From Pseudomonas entomophila (GTDB taxonomy: Bacteria > Pseudomonadota > Gammaproteobacteria > Pseudomonadales > Pseudomonadaceae), in NCBI RefSeq assembly GCF_018417595.1, contig NZ_CP070982.1:310001-374000 (forward strand): a stretch of 64,000 nt of DNA. The letters run 5' to 3'. Position numbers and translations under genes: made by a program. This document shows positions 50,186-60,328 of this stretch, in pieces. Position 1 is the first letter of the stretch, and every line of letters begins with the position of its first letter. Below the pieces are notes generated by a model, which saw only the letters and a list, made by a program, of their open reading frames with translations, did not search any database and was not told the DNA's origin.

Positions 50186-50290
50186 GCAGCTGCAAGTGGC
50201 AAGCCTCAAGCTGCAAGTAGAAGCAGTTCGGGGTTTGCCCGGCTTAAGTGATCGTCTTGCGGCTTGCAGCTTGTAGCTTGCAGCTGCTGT
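50186..50290. repeat. Inverted repeat of a second family between gltB and gltD
   Basis: AGCAGCTGCAAGTGGCAAGC on the left and, on the other strand from the right end, AGCAGCTGCAAGCTACAAGC. CTGCAAG and its complement recur several times inside. The element fills most of the 123-nt gltB-gltD gap and is unrelated to the TTTACCCGCG elements. Confidence 0.8.
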
Positions 50291-50303
50291 TAAGAGGTTT
50301 TGA

Positions 50304-51725
<1,422 letters not shown>

Positions 51726-51748
51726 TCCGGCACAAACGTGGGTACGCG

Positions 51749-51789
51749 CACTCCCGCAGGTGCGGCACGGCGGCTGCGGGGGAGTGTTT
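51749..51789 (+). terminator. Probable gltD terminator
   Basis: CACTCCCGCAG and CTGCGGGGGAGTG pair with small bulges and are followed by TTT. The T run is short, so efficiency is uncertain. Confidence 0.5.
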
Positions 51790-51944
51790 CCGAGTCAGTC
51801 GTGGCTGAGGGAAAAACACCGCTGCACCAGTGGGAATTGCCCCGTGCGGCATGTTGAAAGCCCCACTGTTTAGCGCTCGCATTAATTCCGAGACTGGGTA
51901 GGTCAAGCCTTGCGAGGCCGTAACCCATTCAAGGAATTACCTGC

Positions 51945-53444
51945 ATGCACCTTTCTGCACTAAACCCTGCCGCCCTGCTAAACAGCGCTGCGCATGTCAG
52001 CTCTGAATTCGATGGCCCAGCCTTCACTTCGATCATCGAGGCGGATACCAACGACTTCGCGTCCATTACCGCGTTGAAAGCACGCCTGGAGGACGGCTCG
52101 TTGACCTCGGTCCAGCTGGTGACCCGCGCGTTGGCGCGCATCGCGGCGCTCGACCGGGAGGGGCCGAGCCTGCAAGCCGTGATCGAAACCAACAGCGAGG
52201 CGCTTGACATCGCTGCAAGCCTGGACGTGGAGCGCGCGGCGGGCACTCTGCGTGGGCCTCTGCATGGTATCCCGGTGCTGATCAAGGACAGCGTCGATAC
52301 GGGAGACTGTATGCAGACGAGCGCTGGCTCGCCGGCGCTGGTGGGTGAACCGGCCGCTGCGGATGCCTATGTTGTGCAGCGCCTGCGGGCCGCTGGCGCG
52401 GTGGTGTTGGGCAAGACCAACCTCAGTGAATGGGTCGGTATGCGTGACTGGAGCACAATGCCGCTTGGCTGGAGTGGGCGCGGTGGGCAGACGCGCAGTG
52501 CCGTGGGGCTCGACTTCCCGGTGCATGGCTCAAGCGCTGGCTCGGCAGTGGCGGTCAGTGCCGGCTACTCACCGATGGCCGTCGCGACCGAGACCAATGG
52601 ATCATTGGTGGGGCCGGCGATGGTCAGTGGGGTGGTCGGGTTGCGCCCGACGTTGGGCCTGCTCGACCAGTTCGGCCTGGTGCCGCTGACGAAGCGGCAG
52701 GATACCGCGGGCCCCATGGCGCGCAGCGTCATGGATGCTGCGTTGCTGCTCGCCGCGATGTTCGGGGTCGACGGGCCTGGTCCCGTTGTGGAGGGCGCTC
52801 CCACGACGTTGATCGACTATGCATCAGGGCTGGACAGCAATGCGCTGCAGGGCGCGAAACTAGGCTATCCGGCAATGGCCGCCGACGGCACCCCGCTGAA
52901 TCAGCACCCGGAGTTCGCCATCATGGCCGCCAGGCTGGAGCGTGCCGGCGCGACGCTGGTGCCCGTTGATTTCACCTTCCCGTCGCTGAACGAGGCGCAG
53001 ATCGTTGTGTTATGCGTCGACGTGAAGCGTGAACTGGCGACCTACCTGGCCAGCCGACCCGGTATAGCAGTGAAGACCCTGGCTGACGTGATTGCCTTCA
53101 ACACCGCCAATCCTGATGAGGCGGGCTATGGCCAGGACATGCTGCAGCTTGCCGAATCACTGAGCATTCCCGAGCCGCTCTACCAGTTGTTCGCGGACCA
53201 GTTACGCAACGAAAGCCGCAAGCTGATCGATGACGCCCTCGCAGCGCATGGCCTGGTCGCGTTGGTCGACCTGACTCTCGGCTATCTTGCTGGGTATGGG
53301 GCGCAGGCTGGCTACCCGGGTCTCACGGTACCGGCAGGTTCCGGGCCGTCCGGACGGCCCATGGGTTTGTACTTCGCGGGTTCGAAATGGTCCGACCAGA
53401 CGTTGTTGTCGCTAGGCTACGCGTTCGAGCAGGCCGGCGACTGA
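51945..53444 (+). CDS. Amidase-signature hydrolase
   Basis: A 499-residue amidase of the Ser-cisSer-Lys family. Lysine 114 in [14 protein letters not shown], the cis-serine in [11 protein letters not shown] (197-198), and nucleophile Ser220 in [12 protein letters not shown], where related peptide amidases have TETDGS. No clear signal peptide. Substrate unknown; amides or peptide amides are likely. It lies between gltD and hemE, which are neighbours elsewhere in Pseudomonas, so it may be acquired. AAGGA lies 8-9 nt before the ATG. Confidence 0.88.
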   Translation: MHLSALNPAALLNSAAHVSSEFDGPAFTSIIEADTNDFASITALKARLEDGSLTSVQLVTRALARIAALDREGPSLQAVIETNSEALDIAASLDVERAAGTLRGPLHGIPVLIKDSVDTGDCMQTSAGSPALVGEPAAADAYVVQRLRAAGAVVLGKTNLSEWVGMRDWSTMPLGWSGRGGQTRSAVGLDFPVHGSSAGSAVAVSAGYSPMAVATETNGSLVGPAMVSGVVGLRPTLGLLDQFGLVPLTKRQDTAGPMARSVMDAALLLAAMFGVDGPGPVVEGAPTTLIDYASGLDSNALQGAKLGYPAMAADGTPLNQHPEFAIMAARLERAGATLVPVDFTFPSLNEAQIVVLCVDVKRELATYLASRPGIAVKTLADVIAFNTANPDEAGYGQDMLQLAESLSIPEPLYQLFADQLRNESRKLIDDALAAHGLVALVDLTLGYLAGYGAQAGYPGLTVPAGSGPSGRPMGLYFAGSKWSDQTLLSLGYAFEQAGD

Positions 53445-53541
53445 GGTTTCCTGTCCGCGTGGACAAATTGGCGCGGCTTCACGCCGTGCCTTTTCCGGTG
53501 GGGTCTGCGAAAATGCCCCCACCTTTCTGCCGGATATCGCC

Positions 53542-54606
53542 ATGACTGCCCTGAAGAACGATCGTTTCCTGCGTGCACTGCTCAAGCAACCCGTAGACGT
53601 CACCCCGGTCTGGATGATGCGCCAGGCCGGCCGCTACCTCCCGGAGTACCGCGCCAGCCGCGCCAAGGCCGGTGACTTCATGAGCCTGTGCATGAACCCG
53701 CAGTTCGCCTGCGAGGTGACGCTGCAGCCGCTGGACCGCTACCCGCTGGACGCGGCGATCCTCTTCTCGGACATCCTCACCATTCCCGACGCCATGGGCC
53801 AGGGTCTGTACTTCGAAACCGGCGAAGGCCCGCGCTTCAAGAAGGTCATCAGCACCCTGGCGGACATCGAAGCCCTGCCGATCCCCGACCCACAGAAGGA
53901 CCTGGGTTACGTGATGGATGCGGTCAGCACCATCCGCCGCGAGCTCAACGGCCGCGTGCCGCTGATCGGTTTCTCCGGCAGCCCGTGGACCCTGGCCACC
54001 TACATGGTCGAGGGCGGCTCGTCGAAGGACTTCCGCAAGACCAAGGCCATGGCCTATGACAATCCCGAAGCCCTGCACCTGCTGCTGGACAAGCTGGCGC
54101 AGTCGGTCACCAGCTACCTCAACGGCCAGATCCTGGCCGGCGCCCAGGCGGTGCAGATCTTCGACACCTGGGGTGGCAACCTGTCGGCGGCGGCCTACCA
54201 GGAGTTCTCCCTGAACTATATGCGCAAGATCGTCAGCGGCCTGATCCGCGAGCACGAAGGGCGCAAGGTGCCAGTCATTCTCTTCACCAAGAACGGTGGC
54301 CTGTGGCTGGAAAGCATCGCCGAGGCCGGTGCCGACGCGCTGGGCCTGGACTGGACCTGCGAAATCGGCGATGCCCGTCGCCGCGTGGGTGACAAGGTGG
54401 CGCTGCAGGGCAACATGGACCCGACCGTGCTGTACGCCAAACCCGAGGCCATCCGCAAGGAAGTGGCGCGGATCCTGGCCAGCTATGGCAAGGGCAGCGG
54501 CCATGTGTTCAACCTGGGCCACGGCATTACGCCGGAAGTCGATCCGGAGCACGCGGGTGTGTTCATTAACGCGGTGCACGAACTGTCGGCGCAGTACCAC
54601 CAGTAA
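53542..54606 (+). CDS. hemE: Uroporphyrinogen decarboxylase
   Basis: A 354-residue enzyme that converts uroporphyrinogen III to coproporphyrinogen III in heme synthesis. N-terminal signature [16 protein letters not shown] at about 21-36, then [12 protein letters not shown] and [18 protein letters not shown] terminator follows closely. Confidence 0.98.
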   Translation: MTALKNDRFLRALLKQPVDVTPVWMMRQAGRYLPEYRASRAKAGDFMSLCMNPQFACEVTLQPLDRYPLDAAILFSDILTIPDAMGQGLYFETGEGPRFKKVISTLADIEALPIPDPQKDLGYVMDAVSTIRRELNGRVPLIGFSGSPWTLATYMVEGGSSKDFRKTKAMAYDNPEALHLLLDKLAQSVTSYLNGQILAGAQAVQIFDTWGGNLSAAAYQEFSLNYMRKIVSGLIREHEGRKVPVILFTKNGGLWLESIAEAGADALGLDWTCEIGDARRRVGDKVALQGNMDPTVLYAKPEAIRKEVARILASYGKGSGHVFNLGHGITPEVDPEHAGVFINAVHELSAQYHQ

Positions 54607-54623
54607 TCGGCGCGTTATGCGAG

Positions 54624-54650
54624 AAGCCCGGCCATGTGCCGGGCTTTTTG
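54624..54650 (+). terminator. Intrinsic terminator of hemE
   Basis: AAGCCCGGC, a short CATGT loop, GCCGGGCTT and a T run, about 20 nt past the stop. Confidence 0.92.
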
Positions 54651-54721
54651 TTGCATTAAGTTTGAATTCAGCGATCGTCGGTAATCTGGGACCATCGAAA
54701 CGCAAACAGGACCCGATCACC

Positions 54722-55069
54722 ATGAAAGCCCGTTACCTGCCTCTGATCCTCGCCCCACTGTTCAGCACTGCCGCCCTGGCCGCCGGCTACACCGGCCCGG
54801 GTGCCCAGGCGGTGACCACCGTCGCCGCCGCCAAGGAAGCCGCCGACGACACCCCAGTGGTGCTGCAGGGCTTCGTGACCAAGAAGATCGACAACGACGA
54901 CAAGTACGAATTCAAGGACAACACCGGCACCATCACCGTCGAGATCGACAACGAAGACCTGCCGCCGACGCCGTTCAACGAGAAGACCCGGGTCAAGCTG
55001 ACCGGCGAGGTGGAGAAGCACCTGATGAGCCGTGAGGTGGATGTGGATATCGTTGAAATCATCAACTGA
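54722..55069 (+). CDS. Periplasmic BOF/YgiW-type OB-fold protein
   Basis: A 115-residue protein with a signal peptide (MKARYLPLILAPLFSTAALA) and one OB-fold domain of the BOF family (YgiW/YdeI). Motifs VVLQGFVTKKIDNDDKYEF and GTITVEIDNEDL are typical. Family members are linked to stress tolerance in the periplasm. The ATG at 54722 has weak ribosome-site support, but the signal peptide fixes it. Confidence 0.92.
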   Translation: MKARYLPLILAPLFSTAALAAGYTGPGAQAVTTVAAAKEAADDTPVVLQGFVTKKIDNDDKYEFKDNTGTITVEIDNEDLPPTPFNEKTRVKLTGEVEKHLMSREVDVDIVEIIN

Positions 55070-55080
55070 TCTGGCGGCCT

Positions 55081-55146
55081 ATTCGCGGGTAAACCCGCCC
55101 CCACAGGTACAGCGGCGTACCTGTGGGGGCGGGTTTACCCGCGAAT
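55081..55146. repeat. Perfect REP palindrome with 30-bp arms
   Basis: Arms beginning ATTCGCGGGTAAACCCGCCC are perfect over 30 bp around a 6-nt AGCGGC loop. It fills the space between the BOF gene and the convergent MFS gene and could end both transcripts. Confidence 0.95.
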
Positions 55147-55149
55147 GCT

Positions 55150-56391
55150 TCACACTGATTTGGGCGGCAGCTTGCTCAGGTGCAACGCCACCAGCAACGC
55201 CACCGCCAGCAGGCTGCCGATGAACAGCCCGATGCCGTTCCACCCTGCCATGTGCCAGAACACCCCGCCCGCCGTTCCGGCGACACTCGACCCGGCGTAA
55301 TAGCAGAACAGGTACAACGACGACGCCTGCCCCTTGGCCTTCAATGCCCGGCGCCCGATCCAGCTGCTGGCCACCGAGTGCGCGCCAAAGAAACCGAACG
55401 TGAACACCAGCATGCCGACAATGATCATCGCCAACGGGCTGGCCAGGGTCATCAGCAGGCCGCCCGCCATCACCAGGATACTGGCCCAGAACACCTTGCG
55501 CCGGCCCAGCTTGTCAGCCAGGGCGCCGACCTGCGCCGAACTGTAGATCCCCGACAGATACACCACCGAGAGCAACCCGACCAGCGCCTGGTTCATGTGG
55601 TAGGGCCCGGCCAGCAGCCGGTAGCCGATGTAGTTGAACAAGGTGACGAAGGCGCCCATCAGCAGGAAGGCCTCGAGGAACAACCAGGGCAACCCCGCAT
55701 CCTTGAAGTGCATGGTGAAGCCGTCCAGCAGACTGCGCGGGTTCAGCGCCTGGGGGCGGAAGTTGCGCGATTCGGGCAGCACCTTCCAGAACACCAGCGC
55801 CGCCACCAGCGCCAGGCCGCCGATGGTCAGCATCGCCGTGTGCCAGCTGACGAAGTCGATCAGCACGCCGGTAATCAACCGCCCGCTCATGCCGCCGATG
55901 GCGTTGCCGCCGATATACAGCCCCATGGCCAGGCCGATGTGCTGCGGGTGGATTTCCTCGCTCAGGTAGGTCATCGCCACCGCCGCCAGGCCGCTCAACG
56001 ACAGCCCCACCAGGGCGCGAGTCGCCAGCACCAGCTCCCAACTGGGCATCACCGCACTGGCGAGGGTCGACAGGGCGGCACACAGCAGGGCGAAGACCAT
56101 TACCGGCTTGCGCCCGATACGGTCGGAAATCGGCCCGGTGATCAGCAACCCGAAGGCCAGCATTGCGGTGGACACTGACAACACCAGGCTGCTCTGCGCC
56201 GCATTGATGGAGAACTCCTGCGACAGCAGCGGCATCATCGGCTGCACGCAGTACAGCAGGGCGAAGGTGGCGAAGCCGCCGCTGAACAGGGCCAGCACGG
56301 TCTTCATGAAGGCGGGGGTGCCTTTCTCGATCCAGATATCGCTGAAGGCAGGCTCGGGCTCGACAGGCAGGGGCGCTACGGCGGATCTCAC
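55150..56391 (-). CDS. MFS transporter, YnfM-like
   Basis: A 413-residue 12-helix transporter. The MFS loop motif is DRIGRKPVMV after helix 2; LSGLAAVAMTYLSEEIHP and LYLFCYYAGSSVAGT resemble E. coli YnfM. The start is GTG at 56391; the N-terminus IEKGTPAFMKTVLALFS fits that family, so the later ATG is not needed. A divergent LysR gene mirrors the ynfL-ynfM pair. Substrate unknown; efflux is likely. Confidence 0.85.
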   Translation of the reverse strand: MRSAVAPLPVEPEPAFSDIWIEKGTPAFMKTVLALFSGGFATFALLYCVQPMMPLLSQEFSINAAQSSLVLSVSTAMLAFGLLITGPISDRIGRKPVMVFALLCAALSTLASAVMPSWELVLATRALVGLSLSGLAAVAMTYLSEEIHPQHIGLAMGLYIGGNAIGGMSGRLITGVLIDFVSWHTAMLTIGGLALVAALVFWKVLPESRNFRPQALNPRSLLDGFTMHFKDAGLPWLFLEAFLLMGAFVTLFNYIGYRLLAGPYHMNQALVGLLSVVYLSGIYSSAQVGALADKLGRRKVFWASILVMAGGLLMTLASPLAMIIVGMLVFTFGFFGAHSVASSWIGRRALKAKGQASSLYLFCYYAGSSVAGTAGGVFWHMAGWNGIGLFIGSLLAVALLVALHLSKLPPKSV

Positions 56392-56436
56392 GGGCGGGTA
56401 CCTCAGGTGTTGCGGTGAAAAAAATCATATAGCTGG

Positions 56437-56447
56437 CTAATGATTAG
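56437..56447. promoter_or_regulatory. Candidate LysR-type operator
   Basis: CTAATGATTAG, a perfect 11-bp palindrome about the central G, lies midway in the 111-nt gap between the MFS and LysR genes, amid AT-rich sequence. Divergent LysR pairs usually have such a site. Confidence 0.4.
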
Positions 56448-56502
56448 ATCCAATATATTGTTCGACCTGTTTGATATGTCTGGCGACCTATTGGAGTCGA
56501 TC

Positions 56503-57396
56503 ATGGAACTGCGTCACCTGCGCTATTTCATCGCCGTGGCCGAAGAGCTGCATTTCGGCCGCGCGGCCCAGCAACTGGGGATCTCACAACCGCCCTTGAG
56601 CCAGCAGATCCAGGCCCTGGAGCAGGAGCTGGGGGCGCGCCTGTTCGAGCGCACCAACCGTCGGGTCGAGCTCAGCGAGGCGGGGCGGCTGTTCCTGGAG
56701 GAAGCGCGGCAGGTGCTCGCCCAGGTGGAGAAGGCCGCCGACGTGGCCCGGCGCGCGCAGTTGGGTGAACTGGGCGAGATGAAGATCGGGTTCACCTCCT
56801 CGGCGCCGTTCACCTCGAAAATCCCCAAGGCGTTGCATGCTTTTCGCCAGCGCTTCCCGGCGGTGCACTTGAACCTCAAGGAAATGAGCAGCCGGGACGT
56901 GGCCGAAGGGGTGTTCGACGAGTCGATCGAGGTGGGCCTGATGCGGCCGATGCCGTTGCCCGAGGGCCTGGTGGCCACCGAGTTGCTGCGCGAGCCGCTG
57001 GTGGCGGTGATCAACGCCTCGCACCCGTTGGCCCAGAGCGCTGGGCCGGGGGTGTACATGGCGGACTTGGCGCAGGAGCCATTCGTGTTCTTTCCTCGCA
57101 GCTATGGCAGCGGGTTGCATGCGCAACTGCTGAGCCTGGCGCGTCAGGCGGGTTTCAGCCCGCATTTCGCCCAGGAGGCGGGGGAGGCGATGACCATCAT
57201 CGGTTTGGTGTCGGCGGGGTTGGGGGTGTCGGTGTTGCCGGCGTCGTTCCAGCGCATGCGCATCGACGGGGTGGTGTACCGCACGCTGCTGGATGAAGAG
57301 GCGGTGACGGCGGTGTGGCTGGTGCAGCGTGAACGGGGTGGTTCGGCAATGGCCAAGGCCTTTGCCGAACTGCTCACCGGCAAGTTGTGCGGCTGA
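56503..57396 (+). CDS. LysR-family regulator, YnfL-like
   Basis: A 297-residue regulator with an N-terminal winged helix-turn-helix (MELRHLRYFIAVAEELHFGR, then PPLSQQIQALEQELG) and a C-terminal effector domain. TTGGAG lies before the ATG at 56503; the open frame to 56440 is rejected. It probably controls the divergent MFS gene. Confidence 0.9.
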   Translation: MELRHLRYFIAVAEELHFGRAAQQLGISQPPLSQQIQALEQELGARLFERTNRRVELSEAGRLFLEEARQVLAQVEKAADVARRAQLGELGEMKIGFTSSAPFTSKIPKALHAFRQRFPAVHLNLKEMSSRDVAEGVFDESIEVGLMRPMPLPEGLVATELLREPLVAVINASHPLAQSAGPGVYMADLAQEPFVFFPRSYGSGLHAQLLSLARQAGFSPHFAQEAGEAMTIIGLVSAGLGVSVLPASFQRMRIDGVVYRTLLDEEAVTAVWLVQRERGGSAMAKAFAELLTGKLCG

Positions 57397-57457
57397 ATAG
57401 CCGGCTCCTGCAGGGAGCATGCGCCTCGGGCTTTGAGGCGCATGGAGCGGTCCTTGA

Positions 57458-57886
57458 TCAGTTGAGCGCGTTGCTTTGCTGTTGCACCAGGCTCTGCGTG
57501 TGCGCGGCATTCAGTTCGCGTACGATGCTGCGGTCCAGGTTGTAGACCCAGCGGTTGTAGTTGCGGTGGATCTTGCCGTCGTTGTAGCCCAGCTCGCGGC
57601 TGTCGCGGTAGGCGATGCGGAACTGGCTGGGGCTGTAGTGGATATCCACGGCGGCGAAGAAGGTGTTGCGCACGGTGATATCGGCCTGGATCAGGTTGGG
57701 GCCGACGTTGCGCGCGGTCCAGCCACGCTCGGCGATGGCCTTGAGGATCGCCTGTTGCACCTGTGGCTGGCTGTAGGCATGGCTGGCGGTCAGTTGCTCA
57801 GTGGGGTTCAGCACCGGTTTCGAGGTGCAGCCGGCCAGGCCGGCCAGCGCCAGGCCGAGGGCCACGGCGCGGATGGATGGGGACAT
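57458..57886 (-). CDS. Small lipoprotein of unknown function
   Basis: A 142-residue protein with a lipoprotein signal (MSPSIRAVALGLALAGLAGC, lipobox LAGC at 17-20). The mature part has no motif I recognise; it is rich in N, Q, R and Y. It lies 24 nt past the second ketosynthase gene on the same strand with GGAG upstream, so it may be the last gene of the polyene operon, or separate. Confidence 0.75.
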   Translation of the reverse strand: MSPSIRAVALGLALAGLAGCTSKPVLNPTEQLTASHAYSQPQVQQAILKAIAERGWTARNVGPNLIQADITVRNTFFAAVDIHYSPSQFRIAYRDSRELGYNDGKIHRNYNRWVYNLDRSIVRELNAAHTQSLVQQQSNALN

Positions 57887-57910
57887 TCCTTGCTCTCCGT
57901 TAGGGGGATC

Positions 57911-59137
57911 TCAGGGCCAGCGACGGAAGATCAACGAGGTGTTGACCCCGCCGAAGGCGAAGTTGTTGTTCATCACATGTTCGTGGTTCATCGCGCGGAA
58001 CTCGCCGCGCAGGTAATCCAGTTCGCCGCAGCGCGGGTCGATGTGGTCGAGGTTGAGGGTGGGCACGTAGCGGTCGCTGTTCAGCATCTCGATGCTGAAC
58101 CACGACTCCAGCGCGCCGCAGGCACCCAGGGTGTGGCCGAGGAAGCTCTTCTGCGAACTGATCGGCATGCGTGGGCCGAACAGGCTGCTGGTGGCTTGGG
58201 TTTCGGCGATATCGCCCTGTTCGGTGGCGGTGCCGTGGCCGTTGACGTAGCCGATCGCTTCGGGGGCCAGGCCGGCGTCTTCCAGGGCCAGCTCCATGGC
58301 CCGGCGCATGGTGGCCTGCTCCGGGCGGGTGGTGTGCTGGCCGTCGGCATTGCTGCCGAAACCGACGATCTCGGCATGGATCCGCGCACCGCGGGCCAGG
58401 GCGTGTTCCAGCTCCTCGAGCACCAGCATGCCGCCGCCTTCGCCGATCACCAGGCCATCGCGGTCGATGTCGTAGGGGCGCGGGCTCAGGTGCGGGGTGT
58501 CGTTCTTCAGGCTGGTGGCGTAGAGCGCGTCGAACACCATGGCCTCGGTGGGGCACAGCTCTTCGGCGCCACCGGCGAGCATCATCGGCAGGCGCCCGAA
58601 CTTGATCGCCTCGTAGGCGTAGCCGATGCCCTGGCTGCCGCTGGTGCAGGCGCTGGAAGTGGGGATCAGGCGCCCGGTGAGGCCGAAGAAGATGCTGATG
58701 TTGGCCGCCGTGGTGTGGGGCATCATGCGCACGTAGGAGTTGGCGTTCAGACCGTCGGCCACCGAGTTGAGCAGCATGTTGCCGAAGGCCTTGATCTCGT
58801 CGGTGCTGCCGGTGGATGAACCGCAGGCCACGCCCATGCGGCCGTCGCGGATGCTTGCATCGTCGAGCAGGCCGGCGTCGGCCAGGGCGCGCTCGGCGGC
58901 GGCGACCGCCAGGCGCGACACCCGGCCCATGCTGCGCAGCTGTTTGCGGGTCCAGTGGCCGGGCACCTGGAAGTCATCGATGGGGCCGGCCAGGCGGGTG
59001 TTGAGTTCCTCGAAGCGGTCCCATTCGTCCATGCGGCGGATGCCGCTGCGGCGCTGGGCGAAATGCCCGGCGATGGTGGCCCAGTCATTGCCCAGGGCGG
59101 TGAGGCCGGCCATGCCGGTGACGACGACGCGGCGCAT
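57911..59137 (-). CDS. Beta-ketoacyl synthase, aryl polyene cluster (ApeR-like)
   Basis: A 408-residue FabF-type condensing enzyme. Cysteine nucleophile in SSACTSGSQG, histidines in GHGTATEQGD and KSFLGHTLGACG, so the triad is complete. It begins MRRVVVTGMAGLTALG. Its ATG overlaps the ketoreductase stop by one base (TGATG). In known aryl polyene clusters a homodimeric ketosynthase ends the KS-DH-KR-KS run, the same order as here. Cytoplasmic chain elongation. Confidence 0.88.
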   Translation of the reverse strand: MRRVVVTGMAGLTALGNDWATIAGHFAQRRSGIRRMDEWDRFEELNTRLAGPIDDFQVPGHWTRKQLRSMGRVSRLAVAAAERALADAGLLDDASIRDGRMGVACGSSTGSTDEIKAFGNMLLNSVADGLNANSYVRMMPHTTAANISIFFGLTGRLIPTSSACTSGSQGIGYAYEAIKFGRLPMMLAGGAEELCPTEAMVFDALYATSLKNDTPHLSPRPYDIDRDGLVIGEGGGMLVLEELEHALARGARIHAEIVGFGSNADGQHTTRPEQATMRRAMELALEDAGLAPEAIGYVNGHGTATEQGDIAETQATSSLFGPRMPISSQKSFLGHTLGACGALESWFSIEMLNSDRYVPTLNLDHIDPRCGELDYLRGEFRAMNHEHVMNNNFAFGGVNTSLIFRRWP

Positions 59138-59865
59138 CAGCACAGCCCTCCGTTGACCGCCAGCACCTGGCGGGTGATGTAGGCCGCCTCGGGCGACATG
59201 AGGAAATTCACCGCGCCGGCCACTTCTTCCGGCGTACCCATGCGCCCGGCAGGGATCATCTTCAGCAGCTCGTCCACCGGCACGTGCTCGTCGAGCATGG
59301 CGGTGTCGATCAGCCCCGGGGCCACGCAGTTGACGGTGATGCGGCGCTTGCCCAGCTCGATCGCCAGGGCCTTGGCGGCGCCGATCAGGCCGGCCTTGGA
59401 GGCGCTGTAGTTGACCTGGCCGCGGTTGCCGATCAGCCCGGACACCGAGGTGACGCAGACGATGCGGCCCGGCGCGCGGCGGCGGATCATCGGCATCGTC
59501 AGCGGGTGCAGGACGTTGTAGAAACCGTCCAGGTTGGTGCGCATGACCTGGTCCCAATCCTCTTCGGTCAGCGCCGGGAAGGCGCCGTCGCGGGTCAGGC
59601 CGGCGTTGCACACCACGCCGTAGTAGGCGCCGTGGGTCTCCACGTCGGCTTCCAGGATGGCCTTGCAGGCCGCGCGGTCGGCGACATCGAACTGCAGCAC
59701 CCGTGCCTGCTGGCCCAGGGCCTGGACCTCGGCGGCGACGGCGTCGGCCTCGGCGCGGCCGCTGCGGCAGTGCAGGACCAGGTCGAAACCGGCGCGTGCC
59801 AGGCGCAGGGCGATGGCCCGGCCGATGCCACGGCTGGAGCCGGTGACCAGGATGGTGTCAGTCAT
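59137..59865 (-). CDS. 3-ketoacyl-ACP reductase, FabG-type (ApeQ-like)
   Basis: A 242-residue short-chain dehydrogenase. NADPH motif TGSSRGIG at about 8-15, NAG, catalytic serine in VTSVSG, and YSASK with the Tyr/Lys pair. It reduces the keto group after each condensation. It overlaps the dehydratase gene by 8 nt and the next ketosynthase by one base. Confidence 0.92.
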   Translation of the reverse strand: MTDTILVTGSSRGIGRAIALRLARAGFDLVLHCRSGRAEADAVAAEVQALGQQARVLQFDVADRAACKAILEADVETHGAYYGVVCNAGLTRDGAFPALTEEDWDQVMRTNLDGFYNVLHPLTMPMIRRRAPGRIVCVTSVSGLIGNRGQVNYSASKAGLIGAAKALAIELGKRRITVNCVAPGLIDTAMLDEHVPVDELLKMIPAGRMGTPEEVAGAVNFLMSPEAAYITRQVLAVNGGLC

Positions 59866-60328
59866 GGGGGGACTCCTCAGGGCCCGCCTCGGCCAGGTAG
59901 CTGGCCACTTGCGGCGGGCGGTAGACATTCAGGCGGGCGCTGGCGTGGATGCCGGGGCCGCGCAGGTGGCATTCGAACACGCCCATGCCGTTGTCGTCTT
60001 CCAGCGAACGCAGTGCGTGGATGTGCAACTCGGCGCCGGCCGGGAAGTGCTCGACGTCGCATTCGTACTTGCGGGTGCCGAGCAGGAAGCCCAGCTCCAC
60101 GGGCTGGCCGAGGCGACGGGCGCGGCAGCCGGCGTAGGCAGCCACGCTCTGGGCCATCAGCTCCAGGCCCAGCCACGCCGGCAGGCTGCCGTCGGCGCGG
60201 TTGAACAGGCCGCCGGGACGCACGGTGGTACGGGTGTGGATCTGCTCCTCGTCGCAGCTGTCGACCTGATCGATCAGGATCATGTCGCCGGCGTGGGGCA
60301 GCAGTTCGGCCAAAGGCCAGGCAATCAT
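59858..60328 (-). CDS. Hotdog 3-hydroxyacyl-ACP dehydratase (ApeP-like)
   Basis: A 156-residue hotdog-fold protein. LLPHAGDMILIDQV carries the FabZ-type histidine and LGLELMAQSVAAYAG the acidic residue on the central helix. Aryl polyene systems use a dehydratase pair; this would be one of the two. The start overlaps the ketosynthase stop (ATGA). Confidence 0.88.
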   Translation of the reverse strand: MIAWPLAELLPHAGDMILIDQVDSCDEEQIHTRTTVRPGGLFNRADGSLPAWLGLELMAQSVAAYAGCRARRLGQPVELGFLLGTRKYECDVEHFPAGAELHIHALRSLEDDNGMGVFECHLRGPGIHASARLNVYRPPQVASYLAEAGPEESPHD

